Of a stretch of 64,000 bases of DNA, positions 25,676-37,226 are shown piece after piece. The position numbers and the translations under genes were made by a program. The DNA is from Sandaracinus amylolyticus (GTDB lineage Bacteria > Myxococcota_A > Polyangia > Polyangiales > Sandaracinaceae): contig NZ_CP011125.1 in NCBI RefSeq assembly GCF_000737325.1, positions 7,626,001 through 7,690,000 on the forward strand, read 5' to 3'. The notes beneath the pieces were generated by a model, which was not told where the DNA came from, searched no databases, and saw only the letters and a program-made list of their open reading frames with translations. Each line of letters opens with the position of its first letter. The stretch's first letter is position 1.

Positions 25676-26902
25676 GTGTCGCACACCATGGCAGTGTTGT
25701 TGCAGCCCGCCCGCAGCGTGAGCGAGAGCTTCGCGAGCACCAAGACCCGACGGCCCCTCACGAGCACACCGCGCTTCCCAGCGCTCACGCTCGATCAACG
25801 CGGCGCGATCATGGTGATCGGCGTCTTCATGTCGGCGATGCTCGTCGGCATCCTCTATTACGTCTGGGGCCTCGGCGGCGCGCTGCTCTTCCGCGAGCGC
25901 ATGCAGGACGCGGCCGACGCGTCGGCGTTCAGCGCCGCCGTCGTGCACGCGCGCGGCATGAACATCCTCGTGCTGCTCAACCTCATCATGTGCGCGCTCG
26001 CGGCCATCGAAGCGGGCCTGCACACCGCGCGTGACGGCCTGACGTACGCGTTCTACGAGGTCACCGCGACCTGCGTCGCCGGCATCGTCAGCTGGTGCTC
26101 GTGCTCGTGGTGCTGCGAGCAGTGCCAATACGTCCCGGGCTATCGCAGCTCGTCGAGCTTCGCCGAGGACGTGCACAACCTCGCGAAGCGCGCGATCGAC
26201 CCGATGATGACGTTCATGCACGGCGTCGCGGTCGCCGTGCGTCACGGCGCGCCGGCGGCCGCGCAGCTGCTCGTCATCGACTACTCGCGGCGCGACCCGT
26301 ACCACCCCACGACCCAGATGGGTCTGATGTTCCCGCTGCTGCCCGAGCTGCAGGCGGAGGACGACCCGACGAACCAGCCCTGCGACGATCGCGTCTACTG
26401 GCCCGCGATGGCGGTCGCCGGCGCGTCGTCCGCCGCGTTCCACGCGATGCGCGGCAACGGCGGATGGCTCTGGTACGCAGCGGGCATGGGCACCGCGTGG
26501 CTCCTCGATCACCGGAGCAACTCGCGCGAGTACTGCCCGGACTACTTCCAGCGCGTCCCGCCCGACTCGCACCTCGGCGAGGAGCCCTTCCAGATCCGCA
26601 CCGCGATGTACGGCGAGTCGCCCTTCGGGTGGACGCGCGGCGGCGTCGCCATCGCGGCCTGGAACACCGACGAGACCGGCGGCGGGCTGTACGAGGGGCT
26701 CGACTACGCGACGCGCATCGGTTTCGCGCAGGCCGAGTACTACTACGACAACCCGAACGACGATCCCCACGAGGACTACCTCTGGCACCAGCGCTGGCGC
26801 GCGCGCCTTCGTCGCTTCCGCGTCGGCGGCAGCGGCACCGGCGACTGCACGATCCCCGGGTGCAGCGTCCTCGGCGAGCTGCAGAACGCGGTGGTGCACT
26901 GA
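25676..26902 (+). CDS. TadG-like pilus/pseudopilin assembly protein
   Basis: A 408-residue protein opening the operon. After ~40 hydrophilic residues comes DQRGAIMVIGVFMSAMLVGILYY, the TadE/TadG-type processing-like segment with one membrane span, then RERMQDAADASAFSAAVVHARGMN, the block seen in TadG proteins. A second hydrophobic patch (~95-110) and a Cys cluster (CSCSWCCEQC) follow. The long C-terminal region is extracytoplasmic, rich in Trp/Tyr. GTG 25676 lies 5 bases after AGG; ATG 25688 is the alternative. It overlaps the next gene by one base. Role in Flp-type pilus or surface assembly is inferred. Confidence 0.7.
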   Translation: MSHTMAVLLQPARSVSESFASTKTRRPLTSTPRFPALTLDQRGAIMVIGVFMSAMLVGILYYVWGLGGALLFRERMQDAADASAFSAAVVHARGMNILVLLNLIMCALAAIEAGLHTARDGLTYAFYEVTATCVAGIVSWCSCSWCCEQCQYVPGYRSSSSFAEDVHNLAKRAIDPMMTFMHGVAVAVRHGAPAAAQLLVIDYSRRDPYHPTTQMGLMFPLLPELQAEDDPTNQPCDDRVYWPAMAVAGASSAAFHAMRGNGGWLWYAAGMGTAWLLDHRSNSREYCPDYFQRVPPDSHLGEEPFQIRTAMYGESPFGWTRGGVAIAAWNTDETGGGLYEGLDYATRIGFAQAEYYYDNPNDDPHEDYLWHQRWRARLRRFRVGGSGTGDCTIPGCSVLGELQNAVVH

Positions 26903-27402
26903 TGCGCGTCGAGGGCTCGAAGCGCGCCTCGTTCGCGCGCCGCCTGCTCGGCGATCAGCAGGGCGCGGCGATGGCCGAGGCCGTCATCATCCTCCCCGCG
27001 ATCATCTTGATCTGGGGGATCATCCTCTACATCCACTTCGGCTTCCGCGACGCGCAGCGCAACATGGCGACGCTCCGCGACCACGCGTGGTCGCACGCGT
27101 TCTCCGCGTGCAAGACCAGCGTCAGCTCGCCGACCGAGATCGCCGAGGGCGGCACCTTCGACGGCGAGTCGAGCGGCGGCATCTCGGGGCTCTCGACCGC
27201 GCTCCGCTTCGTCACGTCGACGCTCTTCCAGATCGACGAGTTCGGCGCGCGACGCGCCCGCGAGATCGCGCGCCCGCAGTCGCTCGGCGGCGGCACGCGC
27301 CGGCTCGAGTGGGAGATGCTCATTCTCTGCAACGAGGAGCAGCGGGACGATCAGGACCCGCTCTGGGAGATCTGGGCGGACCTCGGTCTGCCTGCGATCT
27401 GA
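26902..27402 (+). CDS. TadE-like pseudopilin protein
   Basis: A 166-residue protein with the TadE signature: charged leader (RRLLGDQQGAAMAE), then a hydrophobic span (AVIILPAIILIWGIILYIHFGF) beginning with the conserved Ala-Glu. A hydrophilic exported remainder follows. Its ATG overlaps the previous stop (TGATG), so it is co-translated with the TadG-like gene. Expected to be a minor pilin-like component. Confidence 0.72.
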   Translation: MRVEGSKRASFARRLLGDQQGAAMAEAVIILPAIILIWGIILYIHFGFRDAQRNMATLRDHAWSHAFSACKTSVSSPTEIAEGGTFDGESSGGISGLSTALRFVTSTLFQIDEFGARRAREIARPQSLGGGTRRLEWEMLILCNEEQRDDQDPLWEIWADLGLPAI

Positions 27403-27420
27403 GCGGCGGTGGAGACGCGC

Positions 27421-28461
27421 ATGGACACCGAGCGCACGCAGAACGAAGAGCCGACGACGACCGAGGGCGCCACGCCGCTCCCCGTCGGCGCCTCGCGCCG
27501 CAAGAACACCGAGAAGCCCGAGACGCTCGCGCCGAAGATCGCGCGGCTCACCGTCTTCACGCTCGTGCTCGCGCTCGTCGTCGGCGCGTTCACGTACGAG
27601 CGCGCGCGCGGCCAGCTCGGCGAGGCGCTCCTCGGCGCCGGCGCGCAGATGATGATGATCGCCGACGCCGATCGGCAGGACGCGCCGCGCCGCCTCTTCG
27701 TGAACGGCCAGTCGATCCACTTCAGCACCGGCGTCGCGCCGGTCGGCGTCGACGCGCTGCTCGATCGCTTCGAGACGGTCTGCGAGCGCATCGACGCGGG
27801 CCTCATGGAGCGGATGCACGAGGCGCTCGCGCGCCACCCCGACCCGGAGCGCGAGGCCTACGCCGCCTCCGCGAGCCCGGTGCTCCGCGACGAGAACGGC
27901 GGCGCCGGCTACGTCGCGTGCCTCGACCTCGGCAGCGGGAACGTCGAGCCGCGCGAGCTCCTCGCGCGCTTCGAGCGCTTCGAGCAGACCCGCGACCTCC
28001 ACGCGATCGGCGACCTCCGCTACGTGTACGCCGCGCCGATGGAGGGCGGACGCTCGCACTTCGTCGCGCTCTGGACCGAGGGCACGTTCCGCTTCGACGA
28101 GGTGTTCCCCGACGGCACCGACGCGCGCGGCACCGACCCCGAGGACATCCCGCGTCCGCCCGGCGCGCGTCGCACGCTCAGCGCCTACGAAGAGGGCGAT
28201 CCCCAGCGCGCCACGTTCTACGCGACCGACGAGCTCGACGAGGGCGGGCTCGTCTCGTTCTACCGCCGCGAGCTCGCGAGCGACGGATGGACGCTCCTCG
28301 CGCCGCCCGAGACGCTCGTCTCGAGCGCGAGCGTGCGCCCCGCGCTCGTCGCGCAGCGCGGCGATCGAATGATCTGGCTCGCGTTCACCACCGACTTCCA
28401 GGGACGCGTCAACACCGCGGTGATCGAGACCGGCGGGCTCGACGCGCCGGGCGCGAGCTGA
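27421..28461 (+). CDS. Single-span exported protein of unknown function
   Basis: A 346-residue third gene of the pseudopilin operon. A ~43-residue acidic/Thr-rich cytoplasmic leader precedes one membrane span (RLTVFTLVLALVVGAFTY), then a large extracytoplasmic domain. The last ~90 residues (RATFYATDELDEGGLVSFYRREL onward) resemble a small mixed alpha/beta domain. ATG 27421 is 7 bases from a GGTGGAG site and preferred over GTG 27409. It overlaps the next gene by one base. No family recognised. Confidence 0.65.
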   Translation: MDTERTQNEEPTTTEGATPLPVGASRRKNTEKPETLAPKIARLTVFTLVLALVVGAFTYERARGQLGEALLGAGAQMMMIADADRQDAPRRLFVNGQSIHFSTGVAPVGVDALLDRFETVCERIDAGLMERMHEALARHPDPEREAYAASASPVLRDENGGAGYVACLDLGSGNVEPRELLARFERFEQTRDLHAIGDLRYVYAAPMEGGRSHFVALWTEGTFRFDEVFPDGTDARGTDPEDIPRPPGARRTLSAYEEGDPQRATFYATDELDEGGLVSFYRRELASDGWTLLAPPETLVSSASVRPALVAQRGDRMIWLAFTTDFQGRVNTAVIETGGLDAPGAS

Positions 28462-29090
28462 TGCGCGCGCGCGGGTGGCTCGCGGCCGCGCTCGGCGGCG
28501 CGCTCGTGCTCGGTGGATGCGGAGGCGAGGGTCGCTCGCGCGGGCAGCGCGCGGGCAGCGAGCCGCTCCCCTCGTCGGGGCCCGGCGTGTCGGTGCCCGC
28601 GTCGTCGAGCGCGCCGATGTTCGCCGGCCCGGCGTCGGGCCCGCCGCGGCGCGGCGCCGGTGGCGGTGGCCCGCCGACCGGCATCGAGGCGGAGGCGCTC
28701 CGGCTCGAGGCCCAGCGTCGCGCCGCGGAGCGTCCGAACCCGCTCGAGACCCTCGACGCGCAGGGCCGTCGCATCGCGACCGAGACGATGCAGGCCGTGC
28801 AAGACGCGCAGGCCGAGGCGGCGCGCGACGAGGACGAGGTCGACGGCGATCAGGGGCCCTGCGACGACGCGTGGGATCTGCGGGTCGCGCGCGGGCTCGA
28901 TCGCGGCCGCAGCGTCAGCCGGCGCGAGCAGCGCTCGGAGTTCATGCGGCAGTGTCGCGCGCTCCCCGAGGACCAGCGCAACTGCATGAGCCCCGGCTAC
29001 CAGGGCGCGCACCTCGAGGAGTGCGCCGAGATCCAGGAGCGCGCGGGACGCCAGCTCGCGCGCCGAGCCGGCGTCGACGTCCCGCGCTGA
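28461..29090 (+). CDS. Lipoprotein, last gene of the pseudopilin operon
   Basis: A 209-residue lipoprotein with lipobox LGGC (Cys20). A Gly/Pro/Ser-rich linker (~21-75) leads to a charged helical C-terminal half with four cysteines (GPCDDAW, MRQCRAL, RNCMSPG, LEECAE) that could form two disulfides. Its start overlaps the previous stop (TGATG), so the four genes are probably one transcript. Function unknown; envelope anchoring of the upstream products is a guess. Confidence 0.7.
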   Translation: MRARGWLAAALGGALVLGGCGGEGRSRGQRAGSEPLPSSGPGVSVPASSSAPMFAGPASGPPRRGAGGGGPPTGIEAEALRLEAQRRAAERPNPLETLDAQGRRIATETMQAVQDAQAEAARDEDEVDGDQGPCDDAWDLRVARGLDRGRSVSRREQRSEFMRQCRALPEDQRNCMSPGYQGAHLEECAEIQERAGRQLARRAGVDVPR

Positions 29091-29101
29091 CGCGCGCGCG
29101 A

Positions 29102-29749
29102 CTACTCCTCCGGCTTCTCCTCGCGGCGCTTGCTCGCCTTGCGGAAGTAGCTCTTCGCGCGCCGCACGTCGCCCGGGAAGATCTCGCGCAGCGCGCCCTC
29201 GTTGCGCTGCAGCGCGCGGATGAGCTCCACGCGCGCGAGGCGCTCGGCGCCCCTCGCCGCGCTCGTCAGCCGCTCGGCCTCGAGCCACGCGCGCTCGGCG
29301 GTGGTCGCGCCGGCGGCGAGCGTCGTGAGGGCCTCACCGTGCGCGGTCGCGAGCGCGGGGAAGCGCGCGCCGAGCTCGGTGACCAGCGAGCGCACGGCGC
29401 GCTCCTGCTCCTCGCCGCGCATCGCGACGAGCTCGCTCATCCCGCGCGGCAAGCACGCGCGATAGCCCGCCGACGAGCGATCGCGACCCACCGCCGCGAG
29501 CAGCAGGAGATCGATCTCGCGGATCTGCTGATCGCTCTGGAAGTCGGCGCGCACCAGCCGCGCGTACGCCTCGACGCGCGCGTCCTCGGCGGCGTCGGTC
29601 GCGTCGGCCGCGTCGCGCAACGTCCGCTCCGCGCTCTCGATCCGCTCGGCGAGGTGCGCGGTCGCTGGGTCCGCCTTCACCGAAGCGCGGTGGTAGCGCG
29701 CGTCGCGCAGGATGATGGAGCTCGCACGATCTTCTTCGGGCATCGGCAT
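29102..29749 (-). CDS. Helical coiled-coil protein of unknown function
   Basis: A 215-residue, almost entirely alpha-helical, charged protein without signal peptide or membrane span. Heptad-like Ala/Glu/Arg stretches suggest coiled coil (AERIESAERTLRDAADATDA; ERAWLEAERLTSAARGAERL). The basic tail ends RKASKRREEKPEE. A strong AGGAGG lies 8 bases before ATG 29749. It converges on the pseudopilin operon with an 11-base gap. No family recognised. Confidence 0.65.
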   Translation of the reverse strand: MPMPEEDRASSIILRDARYHRASVKADPATAHLAERIESAERTLRDAADATDAAEDARVEAYARLVRADFQSDQQIREIDLLLLAAVGRDRSSAGYRACLPRGMSELVAMRGEEQERAVRSLVTELGARFPALATAHGEALTTLAAGATTAERAWLEAERLTSAARGAERLARVELIRALQRNEGALREIFPGDVRRAKSYFRKASKRREEKPEE

Positions 29750-30203
29750 CGGAGATCCTCCTCGTGAGCGCGCGAGCGTCCGCGCGAAGCGCCGGCACGG
29801 ACAATCGAGGCCGTGTGTTCAGCTTCGATCGCGGCCAAGCGCGCCCGGAGGGCTCCGGATCGCGTCGGGGCGAATCCGAGGCGATCCGGAGCGCCCCGGA
29901 TCGCGTCCGGCGCGCCAGAACGCGATCCGGAGATCGCCGGACGTCGTCCGGCCGAGGCCGAGCGACGCCCGGAGCGCGCGGGATGCCGTCCCGGCGCGCC
30001 AGAGCGCGATCCGGAGCGCGCCGGATCGCGTGCGGGGCGCTCGGAACGCGATCCGGAGATCGCCGGATGGCACCGGGAGCGCCGGAGCACGATCCGGAGC
30101 GCATCGAAGGCGCTCGCGCGAGACACGCGGGCGCCGCCGTGCGGCCGAGGCCTGGGGCGAGCTCGCCGCGACGATGCGCCCGCGCCGGCGGCGCGTGACG
30201 AGC
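29750..30203. other. 454-base gap with GATCCGG-rich repeats
   Basis: This gap lies between the start of the coiled-coil gene and the end of the radical SAM gene. No frame in it looks coding: all are Arg/Ser/Gly/Pro low complexity. About 29830-30115 is filled by imperfect repeats of CGATCCGGAGCGC and its reverse complement, detailed separately. The promoter of the coiled-coil gene should be in the first ~80 bases. Confidence 0.55.
29881..30067. repeat. Long imperfect direct repeat with internal inverted repeats
   Basis: A ~61-bp unit at 29881-29941 recurs at 30006-30067, about 125 bp apart, differing at a few positions. Each unit contains CGATCCGGAGCGC followed by the near-inverted CGGATCGCGT and ends AACGCGATCCGGAGATCGCCGGA-like. 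Further partial copies lie at about 29855 and 30086. The units could fold as hairpins in either strand. Confidence 0.6.
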
Positions 30204-31547
30204 TCAGCCGGGCAGCGCCGCGAGCGGGCGGATGCCCGCGGCGCCGAGCGCCTCGACGTGGGCGCGCAGGATCCCGGCGCACCGATGCCGCGCCGCGCAG
30301 CCATTGCACGCGGCGACGAAGACGCGCTGGCGATCCTGCTTCACGCGATCGTCTTCCGACCCCGGCACGATGCCGAGATCCCAGAGATGGAGCGCGCGCC
30401 CACCCTCCGCGCGGACCAGCCCCCGCACGAGGTGCGACGGCGGGAGCACGCAGACCGGCAGGTCGGTCTCGAAGCGATCAGCGTGACGCGCGACGACGCC
30501 CGCCAGCTCGTCGAAGGGGACGGCGTCGTGGAGGTGCTCGCGCTCTCCCACGCGGTTCGGCCACAGCATCCGCACGCTCACGTGGAGGCCGAATCGGCGC
30601 TGCGCGAACGCGAGGAGCTCCTCGAGACCGTCGAGGGTGCTCCGCAGCGCCAGCGTCGTGAGCACGACGCGCGGGCGCCCGAGCGCGAGCACGACGTCGA
30701 GCGCGCGGCAGAGCGTGTCGAAGCTGCCGGGCGTGCCGGTGACCGCGTCGTGCGCCTGGGCGGTCGCGCCGTAGATCGGGATCTGGACGGCGTTCAGCGG
30801 GCCCGAGGACAGCGCGCGCGCGAACGCCTCGTCGGCGAGGCGCTGTCCCGGGCTCTGCGCGACGATCGTTTGGTAGCCGAGCTCGCCCGCGCGCTCGAAC
30901 AGCTCGAGCGCGTGCTCGAAGCGCAGCACGTCGTTGCCGCCGACGTCCACCGCGTGCGCGCCGAGCGACCGCGCGGCCTCGAGCTGGTGCACGAGATCGT
31001 CGAGGTGCGTCCGCGCGTCGACCCGTGGGTCGACCTGGTGCTGCTTGTCGCGGCTGGGACAGAACGAGCACGCCATCTCGCACGCTTGGGTGACGACGAG
31101 CACCGCGTGGTCGAAGCGTCGCGCTTCGGCGCGGAGCGCCTCGATGCCCGCGTCGAACGTCGCGCGCGACCACGAGCCGCCTGGGTCGCGCTCGACCACC
31201 GCGAGCCGGCGCTGCTCACGAGGAGAGCGCTCGGGCGCCTCGAGCACGAGGCCTCCGGGATCGCGCGCCGCGAGCCGGCGTGCGAACGCAGCGACGCTCT
31301 CGATCGCCGCGCGTGGCAGCGGCGCGCCGTCGCGCGTCACGTACGAGATCGCGAAGCTGCGGGTATATGCGAGCGCCTTCACGTCCTGCGCCCGAGTCGC
31401 GATGCGGAGCTGCACGTCGCCCGCCGGCGTGGCGAGCGCGAGCTCGATCTCGGCGCGCGTCTCGCTCGGGCGGACCGACGAGATCGCGAACGGCAGGCCC
31501 GCCAGCAGCGGCTCGAGGAGCGCGCGATTGCGTCGGAGCGCCGACAT
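30204..31547 (-). CDS. Radical SAM protein with C-terminal cysteine cluster
   Basis: A 447-residue radical S-adenosylmethionine enzyme. The 4Fe-4S motif is CX3CX2C at Cys156/160/163 (QACEMACSFCPS). GGND and later beta-strands follow, as in the SAM-binding half barrel. The C-terminus has CNGCAARHRC (about 420-430), possibly binding an auxiliary cluster like SPASM-type enzymes. The N-terminal ~145 residues are extra and unassigned. No precursor peptide or pathway partner is visible nearby, so the substrate is unknown. Confidence 0.8.
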   Translation of the reverse strand: MSALRRNRALLEPLLAGLPFAISSVRPSETRAEIELALATPAGDVQLRIATRAQDVKALAYTRSFAISYVTRDGAPLPRAAIESVAAFARRLAARDPGGLVLEAPERSPREQRRLAVVERDPGGSWSRATFDAGIEALRAEARRFDHAVLVVTQACEMACSFCPSRDKQHQVDPRVDARTHLDDLVHQLEAARSLGAHAVDVGGNDVLRFEHALELFERAGELGYQTIVAQSPGQRLADEAFARALSSGPLNAVQIPIYGATAQAHDAVTGTPGSFDTLCRALDVVLALGRPRVVLTTLALRSTLDGLEELLAFAQRRFGLHVSVRMLWPNRVGEREHLHDAVPFDELAGVVARHADRFETDLPVCVLPPSHLVRGLVRAEGGRALHLWDLGIVPGSEDDRVKQDRQRVFVAACNGCAARHRCAGILRAHVEALGAAGIRPLAALPG

Positions 31548-31622
31548 CGGCGCCTGACTCTACCAGAGCGCGAGCGCGCCGCGGTCCGCACGACCGTGCC
31601 GCCCCGCGCCTCTCGCCGAGAC

Positions 31623-33011
<1,389 letters not shown>

Positions 33012-33155
33012 GGCCGCATGATGCCGCGTGTCGAACGCGAGCGGGAGAGCGGACGCATCGTCCGCGGTGCTAGCGAGTGTTGCCAGACGAGAGGAAAGCC
33101 GACTACGACGCCGACTCGGGTTGACGCGGCACAATGCGTGTGTTCGGAGTGAGGA

Positions 33156-34295
33156 ATGGACGACGTTCTCGACGACCTTGTCCGCGCAGCACGCAGGTGT
33201 GAACGCGCAGCCCGACAACTCGAGACTGACGACTTACTCGCGTTGCGAAAGCGCGTGGGCGAGGCGATCTCCCAGGTGGAACGAGCGTGGTCGGGCTCCT
33301 GGATCGGATATCAGGCGCGGGTCTACACCGATGGGCTGCAGCCGCGCCGGCCAGGCGAGAACTTCGACACTGAGTGGGGAGCGGGGATAGGATCCGGGCT
33401 GCTAAACACAACGCAAGGTGAGTGGGCGGAGTACGACCACGATTACATCGTGGGCTATATCAGCGAGGCCGCGCGAGCGTCGGACAGCGACTGGGATCGT
33501 CTTGACACAGCTGCTGCGGCGGCCGCGGCGGTCTTCGAGGCGGTTCAGGCCGAGATCGTGCCGACGCTAGACGCGATCCTTGCCGCCCACGACGACGGCT
33601 CGGTTCGAAAAGCGCGTGCCGACATCGCGAAGTTGACCAGCCATGTCTCCGGCTCGGATTTCGCGCGCGCACTCGCCCCGCGCCAGCTAATGAGTCGCGA
33701 CCGCCGCGCGATACAGGAGGGACTGCAGGTCGCGCCTCATATCCAGGTGCAAGCGCGACTCGCCGAGCAGTTCTCCTACGGCCACGAGGTAGCGGAGCTG
33801 GGCAAGCAGATCCGCTACGTCGCCACCTACCTGCAGAAGAGGCACAACATGAGAGGTAGGACAGTCGCTCGAACCGACGGGAAGATCTTCATCGGCCACG
33901 GCCGCTCGCCCGCTTGGCGTGACCTGAAGGACTTCATTCAAGATCGACTGCGCCTTCCCTGGGAGGAGTTCAATCGGGAGCCGAACGCCGGCAGATCTAC
34001 GAAGGAGCGATTGGAGGAAATGCTCGATGCGTCCTCGTTCGCCTTTCTCCTGATGACAGCCGAGGACGAAACCGCTGAAGGGAAGCTGCAGGCGCGAGCC
34101 AACGTGATCCACGAGGTCGGGCTGTTCCAAGGCCGGCTTGGGTTCGAGCGCGCGATCGTTCTGCTGGAGGAGGGCTGCGAGGAGTTCTCGAACATCAGCG
34201 GGATCACGCAGATTAGGTTTCCGCAGGGCAACGTAAAGGCGCAGTTCGAGGAGGTTCGCCGCGTCCTCGAGCGCGAGAACATCCTCCGCACGTAG
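33156..34295 (+). CDS. TIR-like nucleotide-binding protein (PF10137-type), candidate defence effector
   Basis: A 379-residue two-domain protein. The C-terminal part (~243-376) matches the TIR-like domain found in Pycsar/CBASS effectors: KIFIGHGRSPAW, NREPNAGRSTKERLEEML, AFLLMTAEDE, NVIHEVGLFQGRLGFERAIV. Glu320 is the candidate NAD-cleaving residue. The N-terminal ~240 residues are helical and begin with a conserved-looking AWSGSWIGYQARVY block; it may sense a trigger. Base and codon use are clearly less GC-rich than both neighbours (codons such as CTA, ATA, TTA, GTT). It sits opposite in direction between two response-regulator genes, which suggests horizontal insertion. No cyclase partner is adjacent. 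Confidence 0.8.
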   Translation: MDDVLDDLVRAARRCERAARQLETDDLLALRKRVGEAISQVERAWSGSWIGYQARVYTDGLQPRRPGENFDTEWGAGIGSGLLNTTQGEWAEYDHDYIVGYISEAARASDSDWDRLDTAAAAAAAVFEAVQAEIVPTLDAILAAHDDGSVRKARADIAKLTSHVSGSDFARALAPRQLMSRDRRAIQEGLQVAPHIQVQARLAEQFSYGHEVAELGKQIRYVATYLQKRHNMRGRTVARTDGKIFIGHGRSPAWRDLKDFIQDRLRLPWEEFNREPNAGRSTKERLEEMLDASSFAFLLMTAEDETAEGKLQARANVIHEVGLFQGRLGFERAIVLLEEGCEEFSNISGITQIRFPQGNVKAQFEEVRRVLERENILRT

Positions 34296-34348
34296 CGTCC
34301 GATCCGCGGACGGAGGAGGCGACGTTGCCCGTACGAAGTCCTCCTGAG

Positions 34349-35794
<1,446 letters not shown>

Positions 35795-35819
35795 CGCTTC
35801 TGTCTCTGGTCGGCCGCCG

Positions 35820-37226
35820 TCAGAGGCAGCCGCGCTCGCGACCATCCATGGGCACGTCGTCCCCGAGGCCCGAGCAGAGGAAGACCACGATCTGCTTCTC
35901 TCCGGGCGCGCCCGCCACCACTTCGCTGCGCCCGTCGCCGCGCACCGCGGCGACCGCGGCGCCGAGCTGCATGCCCTGCGTCTGCGAGGAGTGGTGGAGC
36001 GCGACGCTGCGGATGCCCAGCATGCCGAGCGCGCCGCTCTGCCCCGCGAGCACGAAGACCGCGCCGCCGCCGGCGCGACCGTCCGGGCTGGCGGCGGGCG
36101 CGCCCGCGATCAGATCGTTCGTGCCGTCGCCGTCGACGTCGCCGATCGCCAGCGCGGCGCCGAGGCCGATGCGCTCGTCGTCGCCGCACGCGACGTCGTC
36201 GGTGCCGACGTCCTGGCAGGTGATCGAGGACGCGATCTCGGGCTGCGTCGCGTCGCCCGCGCAGCTCGCGCTCGCGGGGAGCGCGGCGCCGGCGATGACG
36301 TCGATGCGCTGCGCCATCGCGTCGACGCTGGTGCCGATCGCGACGTCCGCGACGTCGTCGCCGTCGAGATCGCCGATCGCGAGCGCGCTGCCGTAGCCGC
36401 CGGGGCCTTCGAGGCAGCCGCGGATCGTCACGGTGGTGACCGCGGCGTCGTCGATGTCGATCGTGCCGATCACGACGCGATCGGTGTCGCCCTCGAGGTC
36501 GGCGCGCGTCGCGAAGAGCACCGAGCGATCGTCGAGCGGCGCGACCGCGAGCTGCGCGCCCACGTGCGCGGCGGCGGGGAGCATCGCGCCCGAGAGATCG
36601 ATGCGCACCGGCGCGCCGCCGCCGATCGGGAGGCGGTAGATCGCGCCCTCGCCGCTGCTCGCGTCGGGCGCGCCGAAGAGCGCGGCGCCGACGCGGTGCT
36701 GCACGCGCGCGATGCCCGCCGCGGAGGCGCCGAACGCCTCGCCGCTCGGCCCGGCGATCGTCTGGGTGAGCGTCAGATCCTCGCAGCGGATCTGCACGCT
36801 GCCGCTCGAGAGCGAAGGCGCGGCGATGCAGCCGTGCAGCGTGCGCCCGTCGCCGAGCGTCCACGCGGGGAACGCGGCGAGCGACGCGCCGTGGCCCTCG
36901 GCGCAGTCGCCGTCGTCGCAGCCCTGGAAGAGCAGCGAGCCCTCGAAGCGCGGCGTCGCGTCGTCGGGCAATCCGTCGTAGCCGCCGAACACGTAGAACG
37001 CCGAGCCGCCGAGCGCTCCCACGCCGCCGCTGACCGCGTAGCGCGACACGCCGCTGCCCGCGACGTCCGCCTCGTAGCCGACGACGACGCGCCCGAAGTC
37101 GCCGGCGACGCCGCCACCGGGGCCGTCGATGACGAGCACCGGCGCGTCGTTGCGCACGCCGTCCCAGACCGTCGGATCACACGCGCCGAGCACCAGCGCG
37201 ATCCCGAGCATCGTCACGGCGCGCAT
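35820..37226 (-). CDS. FG-GAP (integrin-alpha-like) repeat lipoprotein
   Basis: A 468-residue lipoprotein ([16 protein letters not shown], lipobox Cys16). Blocks such as [14 protein letters not shown] and [16 protein letters not shown] are FG-GAP repeats with Asp-rich calcium-binding loops, forming a beta-propeller outside the cell. The C-terminus is Cys-containing ([11 protein letters not shown]). Its ATG overlaps the stop of the upstream TPR/PEGA gene (TGATG), so the two are translationally coupled and probably act together at the envelope. Ligand unknown. Confidence 0.8.
   Translation of the reverse strand: MRAVTMLGIALVLGACDPTVWDGVRNDAPVLVIDGPGGGVAGDFGRVVVGYEADVAGSGVSRYAVSGGVGALGGSAFYVFGGYDGLPDDATPRFEGSLLFQGCDDGDCAEGHGASLAAFPAWTLGDGRTLHGCIAAPSLSSGSVQIRCEDLTLTQTIAGPSGEAFGASAAGIARVQHRVGAALFGAPDASSGEGAIYRLPIGGGAPVRIDLSGAMLPAAAHVGAQLAVAPLDDRSVLFATRADLEGDTDRVVIGTIDIDDAAVTTVTIRGCLEGPGGYGSALAIGDLDGDDVADVAIGTSVDAMAQRIDVIAGAALPASASCAGDATQPEIASSITCQDVGTDDVACGDDERIGLGAALAIGDVDGDGTNDLIAGAPAASPDGRAGGGAVFVLAGQSGALGMLGIRSVALHHSSQTQGMQLGAAVAAVRGDGRSEVVAGAPGEKQIVVFLCSGLGDDVPMDGRERGCL

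Noticed and set aside
29881-30067. Repeat block considered as a CRISPR or integron array
   Set aside because: Units are long, imperfect, with internal inverted repeats; no cas or integrase gene is present.
33121-33150. TTGACG as a -35 box for the TIR-like gene
   Set aside because: No acceptable -10 hexamer 16-18 bases downstream, so I do not call a promoter.
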